The notes beneath the pieces are model-generated. The model was not told the DNA's origin, did no database searches, and saw nothing but the letters and a program-made list of their open reading frames with translations. A DNA stretch of 64,000 nt from contig NZ_JAXMOC010000001.1 in NCBI RefSeq assembly GCF_034670125.1, positions 62,001 to 126,000 on the forward strand. The letters run 5' to 3'. The position numbers and the translations under genes are program-made. This document shows positions 35,701 to 45,049 of the stretch, one piece after another. Source of the stretch: Maricaulis sp034670125 (GTDB lineage Bacteria > Pseudomonadota > Alphaproteobacteria > Caulobacterales > Maricaulaceae). Each line of letters opens with the position of its first letter. Within the stretch, counting starts at the first letter, position 1.

Positions 35701-38700
35701 ACCGTTGAGCGTCGGCAGATCTCCGCCCCGGGCCGTTACCAGATATTGGAAACTCCCTCTGCCCGGGCCACGGTCGTCGGCACTGGCCCGACTGCCCGAG
35801 CCCTCTGCACCATCGCCCCGGACACCGCTGACCACCAGTTCGGCGGTGGTGCCCGCAATCCGGAAATCGCTTGCATCGACATTGTTGACCGTCTCGGAGA
35901 AATCGACACCCCAGACCACAGAGTCAGAGCTGGTTGTTTCGTCGGTCGGGTAAGCCCGCGCGATCGTTGTGAGCGTTGGAGCGACCGGGTCATGCAACAG
36001 ATAGATTGGACCGGCCTGGTCATTGCCGTTGCCCGCCGCATCCGTCAGCTGATCGGCGGCAAGGCTGACAATGATCTGCCCGGCTGCCACCGGTGCAATG
36101 GTGGCGACAAATCCGTCACCATCCGGATTGAGCGCTGTTACCGTCCCGTTGGTCACTGCGAGATCATCACCCGTAAATCCGGTGACGGGCTCGCTGAAAC
36201 CGATGTCCAGGTCAAAACTGCCGGCAACATAGAAATTGTCATAGCTGAGCGAAGCAACCGGACCGGTATTGTCCAATGTCACGGCACGTTCATCGGCACC
36301 GCCGGTGACCGTGAGGCCCGACAGGCGGTTGCCACCCAGATCCGCGATATCGAGGCTGCCGACGGTCAACGTCACCAGCCCGTCTTTCCCGGCGAGGTCT
36401 CCGCCAGACGCCTCGACCACAAGCAGGGTCGGCTGCGGTTGGGTGACCGACGAAATACTGGCGGTCGAATTGACAAGCGCAAAATCGCTGCCATCGGCGT
36501 TCTCAACCTCTTCCGACAGGCTGATGGCCCACTGCAAGGTATCGGAACGCGTCGGCGAACCGCCCGTGGTGACGAATTCGACATTGGTCACGTAAGGCGC
36601 GGTATTGTCGATATATTCCGACCAGGTTTCGGCCGCCACATTGTCATTGCCAGCGCCATCCTGCGCGGCACCGGCCGCGACATCGAGCGACACCAGACCT
36701 TCGGCCGTCGGGGTCAGCGTGAATGTGAAGAATCGGCCGGCAAGCGTTTCCACGATATCGGACGCGGTCGCGTTGACGATTTGCAGATCGGCGGCATCAA
36801 ACCCGCTGACGACTTCGGAAAACACGATGGTGACCTCGAACGGGTCAGAGCTGCCACCCGGCCCGTCTGTCGAGATCAGCGCCGTCGGCGCGGTGTTGTC
36901 GAGCCAGAACGTGTTCTCGTTGGCGCCGGTTGGATCGGTGTCGCCATTGAGCTCGTTGCCATACTCATCGGCATAGAAGTCGCTGTTCAATCGCACGCGG
37001 ACTTCGCCGTCGGCATCCGCCAGATCACCGCCGGAAGCGGTCAGATAGAATCCGATCGAATACCGGGTCACAGCCAGGTCGGCCGTCGTACCGGTCAAGA
37101 TGAAGTCATCCGCATCAAGCGAAAAGAGGGCTGAAATCGAGGAAAACTGCAGGTCCCAGGTGACACTGTCCGCATTGGTGTATTCATCGGTCGGGGACTG
37201 CCGCACAAGACTGGCAATGACCGGGACGGCATGGGAGACGAAATAGGTGTCCTCATTGGCGCCGCTGGGATTGGTATCCACAAGTGCCAGGCCATTCACG
37301 TCGGTGATCGATACGCCCGGCGCAAAGGACAGCACGACCGATCCGGCCATCGTCGACAGGTCGCCACCGGCGACCAATACCTCATAGGCGTTGCCGCCCA
37401 CGCTCCCGACGGACAACACGGACGCCGTCGTGCCCGCGACCGCGAAATCTGCCGTCCCGACGCCCTGCACGGCTTCGGAGAACGTCACCAACCAGGTCAG
37501 GTTGCTGGCATTGGTGTACTCATCCGCCGGCGTGTCGCGCACGATCGACAGCACCGTCGGAGCGGTCTCGTCATAGGCAATCGAAAACTCTGTCGCCGCC
37601 GAACTTGTATTGCCTGCCTCGTCCTGCGCGGCGCCGGCCGCGACATTGATCGTGATCGGCGTGCCCCCGGACGCAGTGGCGTCGGCTGTGTACACGGCGC
37701 CGGACCCCGACAGATTGTCGAGCGTCACATTGGTCGCAACGACATCGGCCAGCGAGAAACCGGTCACGTCCTCGTCGAAGGTGAAAGTGACAGTGAAATC
37801 AGACGTACCGAGCGCCGGGCCGCTGATCACCAGTCCCGGCTGCCGGTTGTCGACCTCATAGTATTCTTGTGTGGTCTGGGCGGACGTGCCGTTCAGCGCC
37901 CGGCCCGCGACGTCCAGAACGGTTGCGGAAGACTGGGCAAACACGGACACAGACTCGCTGCCGCCGGTACTGTAATTGCCGCCGATTGTCGCCAGATTGC
38001 CGCCGCTGACAGTGACTTCGTATCGACTGGCCGAACGCGCCACGATCTGGGTAACAGAGGCGGTGGTCTGTGAATCGCTCTGATCGCTCTGGATCCGAAG
38101 GTCTCCCGCATCAAGACCGGTGACATCCTCGGTGAACGTAAGCCCGAAGGTCAGGCTGTCGGCATTGGTGACCTGATCGACAGGGTTCAGGCGTTCGATG
38201 ATATCAATCTGCGGGGATTTCAGGTCGTAGGCGACCGAAAACGGCGTTGCCGCGGCGTTGTCATTGCCCGCCGGGTCTGGGGCGGCGCCAGCCTCCAGCG
38301 CAACAGTAACAATACCCTCGGTGTTGGCGGTCGGACGGATCGTGACGGAATAATCAGTGCCTGAGCCGGAAATATTGGTCGCCCGCCCATTGGTGACCGT
38401 GAGATAGCTCGTTTGGAAATGAACGCTTTCCGAGACACTGATATCCAGGGTGAAATTGTCGATCGCCGGGGCAACAACATCGCTGCTGAACGTATAGACC
38501 GGGGCGTCGGTATCATAGACGCCCGCAAACTGGGCCGAAGCGGTGTTCGCGAACCCGTCCGTATCGACCGCTACGCCGGCAGGAACATCCACCGTGAACG
38601 CACCTTGGGCGGTCGGCGTGACAGTGATGGTGAAGGAGCGCGTGCCCGAACTCAGCACAGCGACAGTGGCATTCGAAAGAATGAGATCGGTTGCCGGGTC

Positions 38701-39588
38701 GAACCCGGTCACACTTTCGGAAAAGGTTATGCCCAACGTGAGGGGCCCTGAGTATGGCGACAGGGACCATGGGTTCATCGTGACTGTCGGAACGGTGACG
38801 TCCGATGAAATTGAGAACTGCGTCGACGCCGTATTGGTATTGCTCGCATCGTCGTAGAGGCTGTCGGCGGGCAGGTCGACCGTGATGGTGCCGGCGTCGA
38901 GCGGTCGCAGCACAAAGCTGCCCGCATAGGTCCCGGAGGTGAAGGAAAAGCTTTCCAGGCTGGCGTTGGACAGAACGAGATCGCTGGAATTGAAGCCGAC
39001 AATCACATCGGCAAAACCGTCTTGCGGCGTACAGGTCACATCGACTGTGAAGGTCGAGGTGACGGGCGCTGACGCGGCCGTCGTGAACGCGCAATTGGGT
39101 CGCGTATTGTTGACCGTGGTGCCTTCCGGAAACTGTGTCGCAAGGTTGGTCAGCGGAACGCCGCCCAGGCTTTCGATGTCCTGGCCAGCAACAAGTGCAA
39201 GATCAACAAGGCCGTTCAGGTCTGCCAGATCGCCTCCCGCGACTGTCGCCTGGTAGTAGCGGGCATCGCTGCCTGTGCTGACGAGATTGGTGATGGTGGC
39301 GGTCGAACCGGTGACCTCAAAGTCAGTCGCATCAACATTGCGCACCTCGATATCGAAGGAGATGTTGAAGGTCAGCGTGTCGGCGTTGGTGTAGGTCGAC
39401 CCACTCACCGACTCCAACCGGGGGGCTGGCGCCGGAATCGCCTGCGACGCGCCTGGCGCGAGCAGCGCCGTAGTGGCGACAACGCCCACGAGCGCAGCCA
39501 TGCGCGGTGCCCGGTCCGTGACGGCGCGCACGGCGCGCCGGCCCGCCCGAATGACTGAACGCATTGCCCGTGAAACGATCGACACCAT
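32707..39588 (-). CDS. Giant autotransporter with about 16 bacterial Ig-like repeats
   Basis: 2293 residues. An extended signal region (arginine-rich n-part, hydrophobic core ending APGASQA near 50) leads to about 16 Ig-like domains of 90-125 residues. Ten are of the VTFSEDVTGF...VDLAAGAATDAAGNGN type (Big_12-like). Six are of a second type with TNADTLTW..SE.V.NVDASDF and a GGDLA segment. A BACON-like and an SpaA/prealbumin-like domain follow at about 1740-1970. The last 280 residues form an autotransporter beta-barrel ending in aromatic FSFN. The passenger is strongly acidic with almost no Cys. It is likely a surface adhesin or biofilm protein. The ATG follows AAGGGGAG. Confidence 0.87.
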   Translation of the reverse strand: MVSIVSRAMRSVIRAGRRAVRAVTDRAPRMAALVGVVATTALLAPGASQAIPAPAPRLESVSGSTYTNADTLTFNISFDIEVRNVDATDFEVTGSTATITNLVSTGSDARYYQATVAGGDLADLNGLVDLALVAGQDIESLGGVPLTNLATQFPEGTTVNNTRPNCAFTTAASAPVTSTFTVDVTCTPQDGFADVIVGFNSSDLVLSNASLESFSFTSGTYAGSFVLRPLDAGTITVDLPADSLYDDASNTNTASTQFSISSDVTVPTVTMNPWSLSPYSGPLTLGITFSESVTGFDPATDLILSNATVAVLSSGTRSFTITVTPTAQGAFTVDVPAGVAVDTDGFANTASAQFAGVYDTDAPVYTFSSDVVAPAIDNFTLDISVSESVHFQTSYLTVTNGRATNISGSGTDYSVTIRPTANTEGIVTVALEAGAAPDPAGNDNAAATPFSVAYDLKSPQIDIIERLNPVDQVTNADSLTFGLTFTEDVTGLDAGDLRIQSDQSDSQTTASVTQIVARSASRYEVTVSGGNLATIGGNYSTGGSESVSVFAQSSATVLDVAGRALNGTSAQTTQEYYEVDNRQPGLVISGPALGTSDFTVTFTFDEDVTGFSLADVVATNVTLDNLSGSGAVYTADATASGGTPITINVAAGAAQDEAGNTSSAATEFSIAYDETAPTVLSIVRDTPADEYTNASNLTWLVTFSEAVQGVGTADFAVAGTTASVLSVGSVGGNAYEVLVAGGDLSTMAGSVVLSFAPGVSITDVNGLALVDTNPSGANEDTYFVSHAVPVIASLVRQSPTDEYTNADSVTWDLQFSSISALFSLDADDFILTGTTADLAVTRYSIGFYLTASGGDLADADGEVRVRLNSDFYADEYGNELNGDTDPTGANENTFWLDNTAPTALISTDGPGGSSDPFEVTIVFSEVVSGFDAADLQIVNATASDIVETLAGRFFTFTLTPTAEGLVSLDVAAGAAQDGAGNDNVAAETWSEYIDNTAPYVTNVEFVTTGGSPTRSDTLQWAISLSEEVENADGSDFALVNSTASISSVTQPQPTLLVVEASGGDLAGKDGLVTLTVGSLDIADLGGNRLSGLTVTGGADERAVTLDNTGPVASLSYDNFYVAGSFDLDIGFSEPVTGFTGDDLAVTNGTVTALNPDGDGFVATIAPVAAGQIIVSLAADQLTDAAGNGNDQAGPIYLLHDPVAPTLTTIARAYPTDETTSSDSVVWGVDFSETVNNVDASDFRIAGTTAELVVSGVRGDGAEGSGSRASADDRGPGRGSFQYLVTARGGDLPTLNGTVTLSLSGGTDIADSAGTVLANTTPTGTNENTFILENDVIAPTVVLSSAASDPVSGVFTLVVTFSEDVTGFELGDLSIGNGVASNLAGSGAVYTATVTAAADGTVTVDLAADAASDAAGNGNEAASQFSITSDASAPTVVLASAVAGPVAGPFEVTVEFSEDVSGFELSDLGVDNGVASDLTGSGASWSVTVTPSADGDVTIDLAAGSATDDAGNGNVAAASLVIENDQSAPGVVLGSDATEPVVDAFTLTITFDEDVTGFELGDVIVTNAVLSDFAGAGAVYTVVLTPSGGSPVTVDVAADSAVDAAGNGNTAAATYSLVTDNTPPSLEITVPGEETQGVFSAVFTFSEAVTGFAVDDIVVSNGDLSEFAAIDETSWSVTVTPQTLGTITLGVAAGAAEDAAGNGNLAGEASLEAVAEPIEVAVVVAEDVADPTEITATARVTNPGSQAVDFLVQVDVPWLDVDPRTGTIPSLGDLVLTISVNELANGLEAGTYTGTVTVINLSGGGAAAKTPNAHAMASGNTTVVAIPLTVTIAERRGSIQLVSTTPGGVQRDATFDFASSDTDLDAISLTTRGGHAASAPVRKLLGSYDVTQSLPEGWRIDSISCVGDTDNGSVIDLAAGRVDIDLDANEDIVCTFANTRDEAEVRLATQRAIRNFMVRRADSLLNAAPDLTRRARDRNSTSAGQFSADINGGNRMVSMGASLAGMRNYAAASTPQMPGGDVARSVDGGQADVWLAANYASVSDDRSGDAADSAFGVVQLGVDWAVDDRTVAGVMLQHDWADETTDEIAIRAGAVRGARVSGSGWMAGPYVVREIREGVWFDALALYGQSDNTVDPLGLYEDTFETDRYMLRMNLSGEWRSGDWRIRPGASLAHFQETQDAYTDSLGISIPEQTIAIGRLRAGPEIAYRYNTASGGWWEPSLTLTGVWDYNPAELLDVDGRLVGTGGLRADAKLGLHGQLAPGASIHLEMDVDGLGEADFEARGARVELRFSFN

Positions 39589-39822
39589 GACTGAACTCCC
39601 CTTGGCGCAGCGAACTCCCGGCGGGCTTCCCAGAAGCCGATGCCTGACGGCGCCTTGCGCAACCTCAAATCAAAAACCCTCCATCCAATCGCAGGCACAC
39701 GCCCGCCAACCGGATAAAGGTTTGATTTCAATTTGATTGGGCCGGAAATTACCGATAGCAACAATCACCCAAATGGGTGGTCCTTCCGACCGTTCACACG
39801 GCCGGCCAAGAGACACAGACCC

Positions 39823-41220
39823 ATGAAACAAACCGACAGTGTTCCTTCCGACAGATCGGCACCTGGCCGCGCCTTGGGCATGGGGACGCGAATTGGCTAT
39901 GGAATAGGTGATTTCGGCTTTGTGGCTGCTTGGCAGGGCGCCGCGCTGTTCCTGCTCTATTTCTATACCGACGTGCTCCACCTCTCACCCTGGACAGCGG
40001 GCGCGATTTATCTGACCGGGATGATCTGGGACGCGGTTTCTGATCCGTTGATCGCCAGTCAGGCCGAGCGATTTGCGGCCCGCACAGGCAATTATGGGGC
40101 CCTCATGCGGCGTGCTGCCCTGCCACTGGGACTGAGTTACGTCCTGATGTTCTCAATGCCTGACATGGGCACGGCGTTGACGACCGTGGCTGCGCTGATC
40201 GGGCACCTCATTTTCCGCACCGCCTACACCTATGCCAGCATGCCCTACAATACGCTGCCGCTACGACTGACCACGGACGGCGACGAACGCAGCAGCCTGT
40301 CTGCCCTGCGTGTCATCGGAGCCGCCCTGGGCGGCCTGACGGTCGCCATCGCCACGCCATTGCTGGTCGACGCCATGTCGGTGACCGGTGAGCGGGCCGG
40401 CTATTTGCTGGCCGCGACGGTGATGGGTGGCCTTGTGGTCGGGATATTGCTGGTCTCCAGCCTGGCGACGCGGGAGCCATCGAGGCATCGCACCGTCGCC
40501 GCCAATGCCGATACCGGGCGCGACCTGGCGGAACTCTGGTCCGCCACCCGGCGCAACGGACCGCTGCAGCGACTGTTGGTGATGATGATGCTGGCGACCA
40601 TCGGCTTTGCGCTTTTCACACAAAGCCAACTCTATTTTCTCAACCATGTGTTGGACTCTCCAGGGATCACCGCGCCGGTCCTCGCCGGCCCGGCGCTGGC
40701 CATGATCGTGACGGCCCCGCTCTGGATGCTGCTTGCCGCCCGCACGTCCAAACGCAACGCGATGATCGCCGGGCTGCTTGTGGCGACCGCCGGCTACGCC
40801 CTCATGGGATTGGCCCCGGTCAGCGGCACAACAGTGGCCCTGGGTGCCGTGTGCCTGATCGGGGCTGGCAGTGCCGCGATTCCGGTGATGTTCTGGTCGA
40901 TGCTCCCCGACGCGATCGATCATGGCGAGTTGCTCACCGGGATGCGGATCGAGGCGAGAACCTTCGGCCTGACAACCTTCGTGCAGAAGTGTTCGGCCGG
41001 GCTGGCGGCCTTGTTGACCGGCGGGTTACTGGCACTTGCCGGCTACACGCCGGACGCGGCGATAGGCGCGGGCGCTGCCTCCGTCATAACCGCCATGGTG
41101 TCATGGATTCCCGCGGCTTTCATGATGGCCATGGTGATGGTGATACACCGCTACCCGATCAGCCGGGACACGCACAGCGCCGTCATCGAGGAACTGGCAC
41201 GTCGCACAGACAGGAGTTGA
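39823..41220 (+). CDS. MFS transporter, GPH:cation symporter family
   Basis: A 465-residue protein with 12 hydrophobic segments: GTRIGYGIGDFGF at the N-terminus, GMIWDAVSDPL near 68, SMPYNTLPLRLTTDGDERSSL near 130-150 and MLPDAIDHGEL with RTFGLTTFVQKCSAG in the C-terminal half, all GPH features. The frame is open 30 codons further upstream, but the ATG at 39823 fits the family. It is only weakly similar to the transporter at 599. It is separated by 99 bases from the histidine kinase, which could control it; cargo unknown. Confidence 0.85.
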   Translation: MKQTDSVPSDRSAPGRALGMGTRIGYGIGDFGFVAAWQGAALFLLYFYTDVLHLSPWTAGAIYLTGMIWDAVSDPLIASQAERFAARTGNYGALMRRAALPLGLSYVLMFSMPDMGTALTTVAALIGHLIFRTAYTYASMPYNTLPLRLTTDGDERSSLSALRVIGAALGGLTVAIATPLLVDAMSVTGERAGYLLAATVMGGLVVGILLVSSLATREPSRHRTVAANADTGRDLAELWSATRRNGPLQRLLVMMMLATIGFALFTQSQLYFLNHVLDSPGITAPVLAGPALAMIVTAPLWMLLAARTSKRNAMIAGLLVATAGYALMGLAPVSGTTVALGAVCLIGAGSAAIPVMFWSMLPDAIDHGELLTGMRIEARTFGLTTFVQKCSAGLAALLTGGLLALAGYTPDAAIGAGAASVITAMVSWIPAAFMMAMVMVIHRYPISRDTHSAVIEELARRTDRS

Positions 41221-41319
41221 GCACCATGCTCACCCGTTCGGGTGGTTGAGTGGGCGGATACACGATGGCAATCTCCCTGTTCCACGCCGGCGCCCGCTGA
41301 CGTGACCCGAGGGCCATTG

Positions 41320-43107
41320 ATGACCGAAACTGCCCAAGCCCCTCTCGAGCCTCCACCTCCCATCCATGCCGAACTCGATCAACGACGCCTCGATCAAGCC
41401 AGACTGCTGCACGCGCGCACACGCACCTCATGCATCATTGTCGAGTGTGTCGTCCTGTACCTCGCCGCGCTGGTCGTCCTGAATGGTGATCTGCGCTTTG
41501 CCGGCCTTTGGCTGGCCGGCACCAGCACCATGGTCGGGATTGTCTATCTGGCCTCGAAACTTTTGGCACCGGAGGGCGTTACCGCCGAGAACTACAAGCG
41601 CTATCTGACGGTTCACACCGCAATTTCCGGCCTGACGGGTCTGGTCTGGGGCGGACTGGCGATTGCGTATCTTGACGCTGACGACCTGTTCAACCTGTTC
41701 ATCGCCATCAACATGGTGTTCTCGATCACGGTTGGCGGCATGATGCCCAGCGCCGAATACCGACCGACCTATATCAGCCTCGCCACCTGCACCCTTTTCC
41801 CGTTTTCCGCCTATTGGCTTTTGACGGTTGAAGGGCCGTTGCGAATGATCGGGATGGGGCTGCTGATCTACTATGCCTTCGGGTTGATGGTGAGTGCACG
41901 CGCCGAGGTCCAGACCATCGCGACGCTGGCTGCAGAACGTACGGCGGAGTTGACCCGCAAGCTGCAAAAACAGAACCGCGTGATCGAACAGGCCAGCGCC
42001 AGCAAGTCTCGCTTCCTCGCCGCGACCAGTCACGACATGTCGCAGCCTCTGCAGGCGCAAAGCTTCTTCATTACTGCCATGCGCCGCACGCTGGATCGGC
42101 CTGACCAGGTTGAATTGCTCGACAAGATTGAAGGTTGCTGGCGCAGTCAGCAGAATCTGCTGCAAGCGCTGGTGGAAACAGCCCGGCTGGACAGCGGCGC
42201 CGTGATCGCTCGCAAATGTGTGTTCGATCTGTCCGTCGAACTGGCCGCGCTGAGAGCCGAGTTTGCCGGAACAGCGCTGGAAGGTGGAATAGAGTTGCAC
42301 ATCAGCGATGCGCCGGTCTGGGTCGCCAGCGACCCACTGCTGGTCACCCGAATCCTGCGGAATCTGCTGGCCAATGCGCTGCGCTACACGCCCGCCGGAG
42401 GGCGTGTCGAACTGCAATGGCAACGCGAGGGACAATCTGTTTTCGTCGAGATCGCGGATACAGGGCCAGGGATAAAGGCGGCTGACCGGGAGCGGGTTTT
42501 CGAGGAATATGTCCAGCTGGGCTCACCCGCAGGCGGCACCCAGCAGGGCCTCGGACTGGGCCTGACCATCGTCAGCCAACTGGCCCGCAAGCTTGACCTG
42601 GAACTACGGTTTGACACTGAGCCGGGGGCTGGAACCCGGGCCGGCATTGTCCTGCCCTACCGCGATCCGCAGCCTGAAAAATCAGTTGAAACCTCCACCA
42701 TGACAAGCCTTGCAGGCTCGCCCCTCGTGGTCCTGGTCGAGGACGAGGCCGCATTGCGCGAAGGCCTGACCATGCTCCTGACCGACTGGGGGTGCCGCGT
42801 GATCTCGGCAGCATCCGGCGCCGAAGCTATGGAACTCCTGTCCTGGGCCGACGCCGAGCCTGCCCTGCTGATCATCGACAAGCGCCTGGGCGAAGGAGAG
42901 GATGGTCTCGACACTATTCTGGCGCTTCGCGCTGAAGTCCTGGACGATGTCCCGGCCGTCCTTCTGACCGGCGACATCTACCAGTTCGAGCGCGTCGAAA
43001 GCATCGACAACATTACCGTTCTGGCCAAGCCGGCCGATACCACCCAATTGCACGCAATCCTGATGGAGCATGTCTCGACGGCAGCGTCGCACGCCCCGAC
43101 GGGCTAA
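41320..43107 (+). CDS. Hybrid sensor histidine kinase / response regulator
   Basis: 595 residues. Residues 35-195 contain five or six membrane spans with little extracytoplasmic sequence, so the signal may be sensed in or near the membrane. A short coiled coil (200-230) leads to the phospho-accepting His238 in SHDMSQPLQA, a variant H-box. The ATPase boxes follow: NLLANALRYTPAGG, EIADTGPGI and GLGLGLTIV. A C-terminal receiver has acidic EDEAA, phospho-acceptor Asp520 in LLIIDKRL and Lys in VLAKPAD. The ATG at 41320 follows GAGGG. It converges with and overlaps the LuxR-type regulator gene by 4 bases, which is its likely partner. Confidence 0.9.
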   Translation: MTETAQAPLEPPPPIHAELDQRRLDQARLLHARTRTSCIIVECVVLYLAALVVLNGDLRFAGLWLAGTSTMVGIVYLASKLLAPEGVTAENYKRYLTVHTAISGLTGLVWGGLAIAYLDADDLFNLFIAINMVFSITVGGMMPSAEYRPTYISLATCTLFPFSAYWLLTVEGPLRMIGMGLLIYYAFGLMVSARAEVQTIATLAAERTAELTRKLQKQNRVIEQASASKSRFLAATSHDMSQPLQAQSFFITAMRRTLDRPDQVELLDKIEGCWRSQQNLLQALVETARLDSGAVIARKCVFDLSVELAALRAEFAGTALEGGIELHISDAPVWVASDPLLVTRILRNLLANALRYTPAGGRVELQWQREGQSVFVEIADTGPGIKAADRERVFEEYVQLGSPAGGTQQGLGLGLTIVSQLARKLDLELRFDTEPGAGTRAGIVLPYRDPQPEKSVETSTMTSLAGSPLVVLVEDEAALREGLTMLLTDWGCRVISAASGAEAMELLSWADAEPALLIIDKRLGEGEDGLDTILALRAEVLDDVPAVLLTGDIYQFERVESIDNITVLAKPADTTQLHAILMEHVSTAASHAPTG

Positions 43108-43115
43108 ATTAGCCC
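43101..43115. other. Palindrome containing both stop codons of convergent HK and RR genes
   Basis: GGGCTAA-A-TTAGCCC is a perfect 7-base dyad in which the kinase ends with TAA and the opposing regulator with TAG, overlapping by 4 bases. It is too small to be a convincing terminator. Confidence 0.6.
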
Positions 43116-43748
43116 AAGGGCCTGGGCCTTGCGCACACAGGCGGTGCGGGTATGCACATCCAGCGCCTCGAAGATTGCCCGCATGTGCGACTTCACCGTG
43201 TTTTCGCTGATGTTGAGCGTGGCAGCGACTTCCTTGTTGGTCGCCCCGCGCGCCATCCAGTGGACGATTTCCAGCTGGCGCTGACCGAGGCGCGGCAGGG
43301 GGCGATCGCCGCGGGGCTGCCAGTCGTCATCCTCGTCCAGTGCAGTGTCCGGTGCGCCAAAAAAACGGGTCTGTCCGGCCAGGATGCCATCGACGGCCTC
43401 GAAAAGCGCATCGGTGTCGGCCGACTTGTGGACGAAGCCGCGCGCGCCCAGCTTCTTCATTTCAGCGAGCGGCGGTTCGGCACCGATACCGGACAGCATC
43501 AGCACCGGGCAACGCGACTTGCGCTCACGTATGGCGGCCAGCAGGGCCAGGCCGTTCATGGTCCGCATGACCAGATCCAGGATGATCAGATCATAGCCGG
43601 AATCGGCCTCAAAGGATTTGAGAAAATCGACCGGATCATCGAAAACTTCGACGGTATGACCTTCGCGCAATTGCATCAGCAATGCGCTGAAACCGTCGGA
43701 AAACATGCGATGGTCATCGACCAAGGCAATCCGTCGTGTGGCTCTCAT
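43104..43748 (-). CDS. Response regulator, LuxR/NarL family
   Basis: 214 residues. The receiver has acidic DDH near 11, phospho-acceptor Asp58 in LIILDLV and Lys in FVHKSAD. The C-terminal LuxR-type helix-turn-helix reads LGQRQLEIVHWMARG...NKEVAATLNISENTVKSHMRAIF. Linker residues near 130-150 are acidic and probably flexible. The ATG at 43748 is chosen for homology, though its ribosome site is weak. Expected to act as DNA-binding output for the convergent hybrid kinase. Targets are unknown; the GPH transporter gene and the Moco operon flank the pair. Confidence 0.88.
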   Translation of the reverse strand: MRATRRIALVDDHRMFSDGFSALLMQLREGHTVEVFDDPVDFLKSFEADSGYDLIILDLVMRTMNGLALLAAIRERKSRCPVLMLSGIGAEPPLAEMKKLGARGFVHKSADTDALFEAVDGILAGQTRFFGAPDTALDEDDDWQPRGDRPLPRLGQRQLEIVHWMARGATNKEVAATLNISENTVKSHMRAIFEALDVHTRTACVRKAQALGLI

Positions 43749-44023
43749 TTTTCGAGCGGCTCCGACATCCCCGTCCCCCGTCTGCGCTTGCCACAAATGG
43801 TCGCTGGCACGCGAAAAGGCAAGGCTTGGAAACGGTCTATCGTGCCGCGGTCAACTCGGCAAATGGCTGGCGGTGGATTCGGGTCGGTGTGGTGACTTTA
43901 TCAATCTGAATGCGCCGTCGGACCTTGCGTCTTTGGGCAAGCGGGTCTGACATGCGACGAGACGTCACTTGCGGCGGCGTCACGGCATGATAATTGTCAA
44001 GCCAGAGTGACCAGGAGGCCCGG

Positions 44024-45043
44024 ATGGACCGGCCCGACATGACCTTCCAGCGCGCGCCGCTCGTCGATACGTTCGGCCGGCAGATCACCTATCTGCGCCT
44101 GTCGGTCACCGATCGCTGCGACCTGCGGTGTGTCTACTGCATGAAGGCCAAGCCGACCTTCCTGCCCAAGGCGGACCTGTTGTCGCTCGAGGAGCTGACG
44201 TCGGTGTGCGACAGCTTCATCGCCCGCGGTGTGACCAAGATCCGCCTGACCGGCGGGGAACCCCTGGTCCGCAAGGACATCTTGAGCCTGATCGACACGC
44301 TTGGCGCCCGCATCGGCAGGTCCGGGCTGGAAGAGCTCTGCCTGACCACCAATGCGACCCAGTTGCCACGCTATGCCCCGGCCCTGGCCGATGCCGGCAT
44401 CCGGCGGGTCAACATCTCCCTGGACACGCTTGATCCGCAGACCTTCTCCACCCTCACCCGCGGCGGCCGGCTGGAACAGACACTGGCCGGCATCCGGGCC
44501 GCCAAGGACGCCGGCCTCAAGGTCAAGCTCAACGCGGTCGCCATGCAGGGCGTCAATGACCGGCAACTCCCCGCGCTGATCGAATGGGCACATGGTGAAG
44601 GTCATGACGTCACCCTGATCGAGGTGATGCCGATCGGCGAGGTCGGGGTCGACCGGGCCGACCAGTTCCTGTCCCTGGCCCGGCTTCGCGAGACCTTCGA
44701 GACGCGGTGGACGCTCACCGACCTGCCCGACAATACCGGCGGCCCGGCCCGCTATGTCCGGGTCGGGCAGACCGGCGGACGGCTCGGCTTCATCTCACCC
44801 CTGACCGGAAACTTCTGTGACACCTGCAACCGCGTCCGGCTGACCTGCACCGGCAAGCTCTACATGTGTCTGGGTCGCAACGGCGCCGTCGACCTGCGCG
44901 AGGCCCTGCGCAGCGGCGGACCGGATGCGCTCGACGCCATGCTCGACACGGCCATGCGGCAAAAGGCCCACGGTCATGACTTCGACGTGTCCCGCGGCGC
45001 ACAGGCCGCCGTGCCGCGCGACATGGCAACAACCGGAGGCTGA
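44024..45043 (+). CDS. moaA: GTP 3',8-cyclase (molybdenum cofactor biosynthesis)
   Basis: A 339-residue radical-SAM enzyme starting Moco synthesis from GTP. The N-terminal [4Fe-4S] ligands are Cys32, Cys36 and Cys39 (RCDLRCVYC); the second cluster is Cys265, Cys268 and Cys282; the protein ends in the functional GG tail. The ATG at 44024 follows AGGAGG, much better than a TTG 30 bases upstream. First gene of a six-gene Moco operon; moaD follows after 6 bases. No Moco riboswitch could be recognised upstream. Confidence 0.95.
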   Translation: MDRPDMTFQRAPLVDTFGRQITYLRLSVTDRCDLRCVYCMKAKPTFLPKADLLSLEELTSVCDSFIARGVTKIRLTGGEPLVRKDILSLIDTLGARIGRSGLEELCLTTNATQLPRYAPALADAGIRRVNISLDTLDPQTFSTLTRGGRLEQTLAGIRAAKDAGLKVKLNAVAMQGVNDRQLPALIEWAHGEGHDVTLIEVMPIGEVGVDRADQFLSLARLRETFETRWTLTDLPDNTGGPARYVRVGQTGGRLGFISPLTGNFCDTCNRVRLTCTGKLYMCLGRNGAVDLREALRSGGPDALDAMLDTAMRQKAHGHDFDVSRGAQAAVPRDMATTGG

Positions 45044-45049
45044 CCGCGA

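Noticed and set aside
43749..44023. Possible Moco riboswitch upstream of moaA
   Set aside because: I could not find the conserved stems; only a lone GATAAT -10-like element at 43989 without a good -35.
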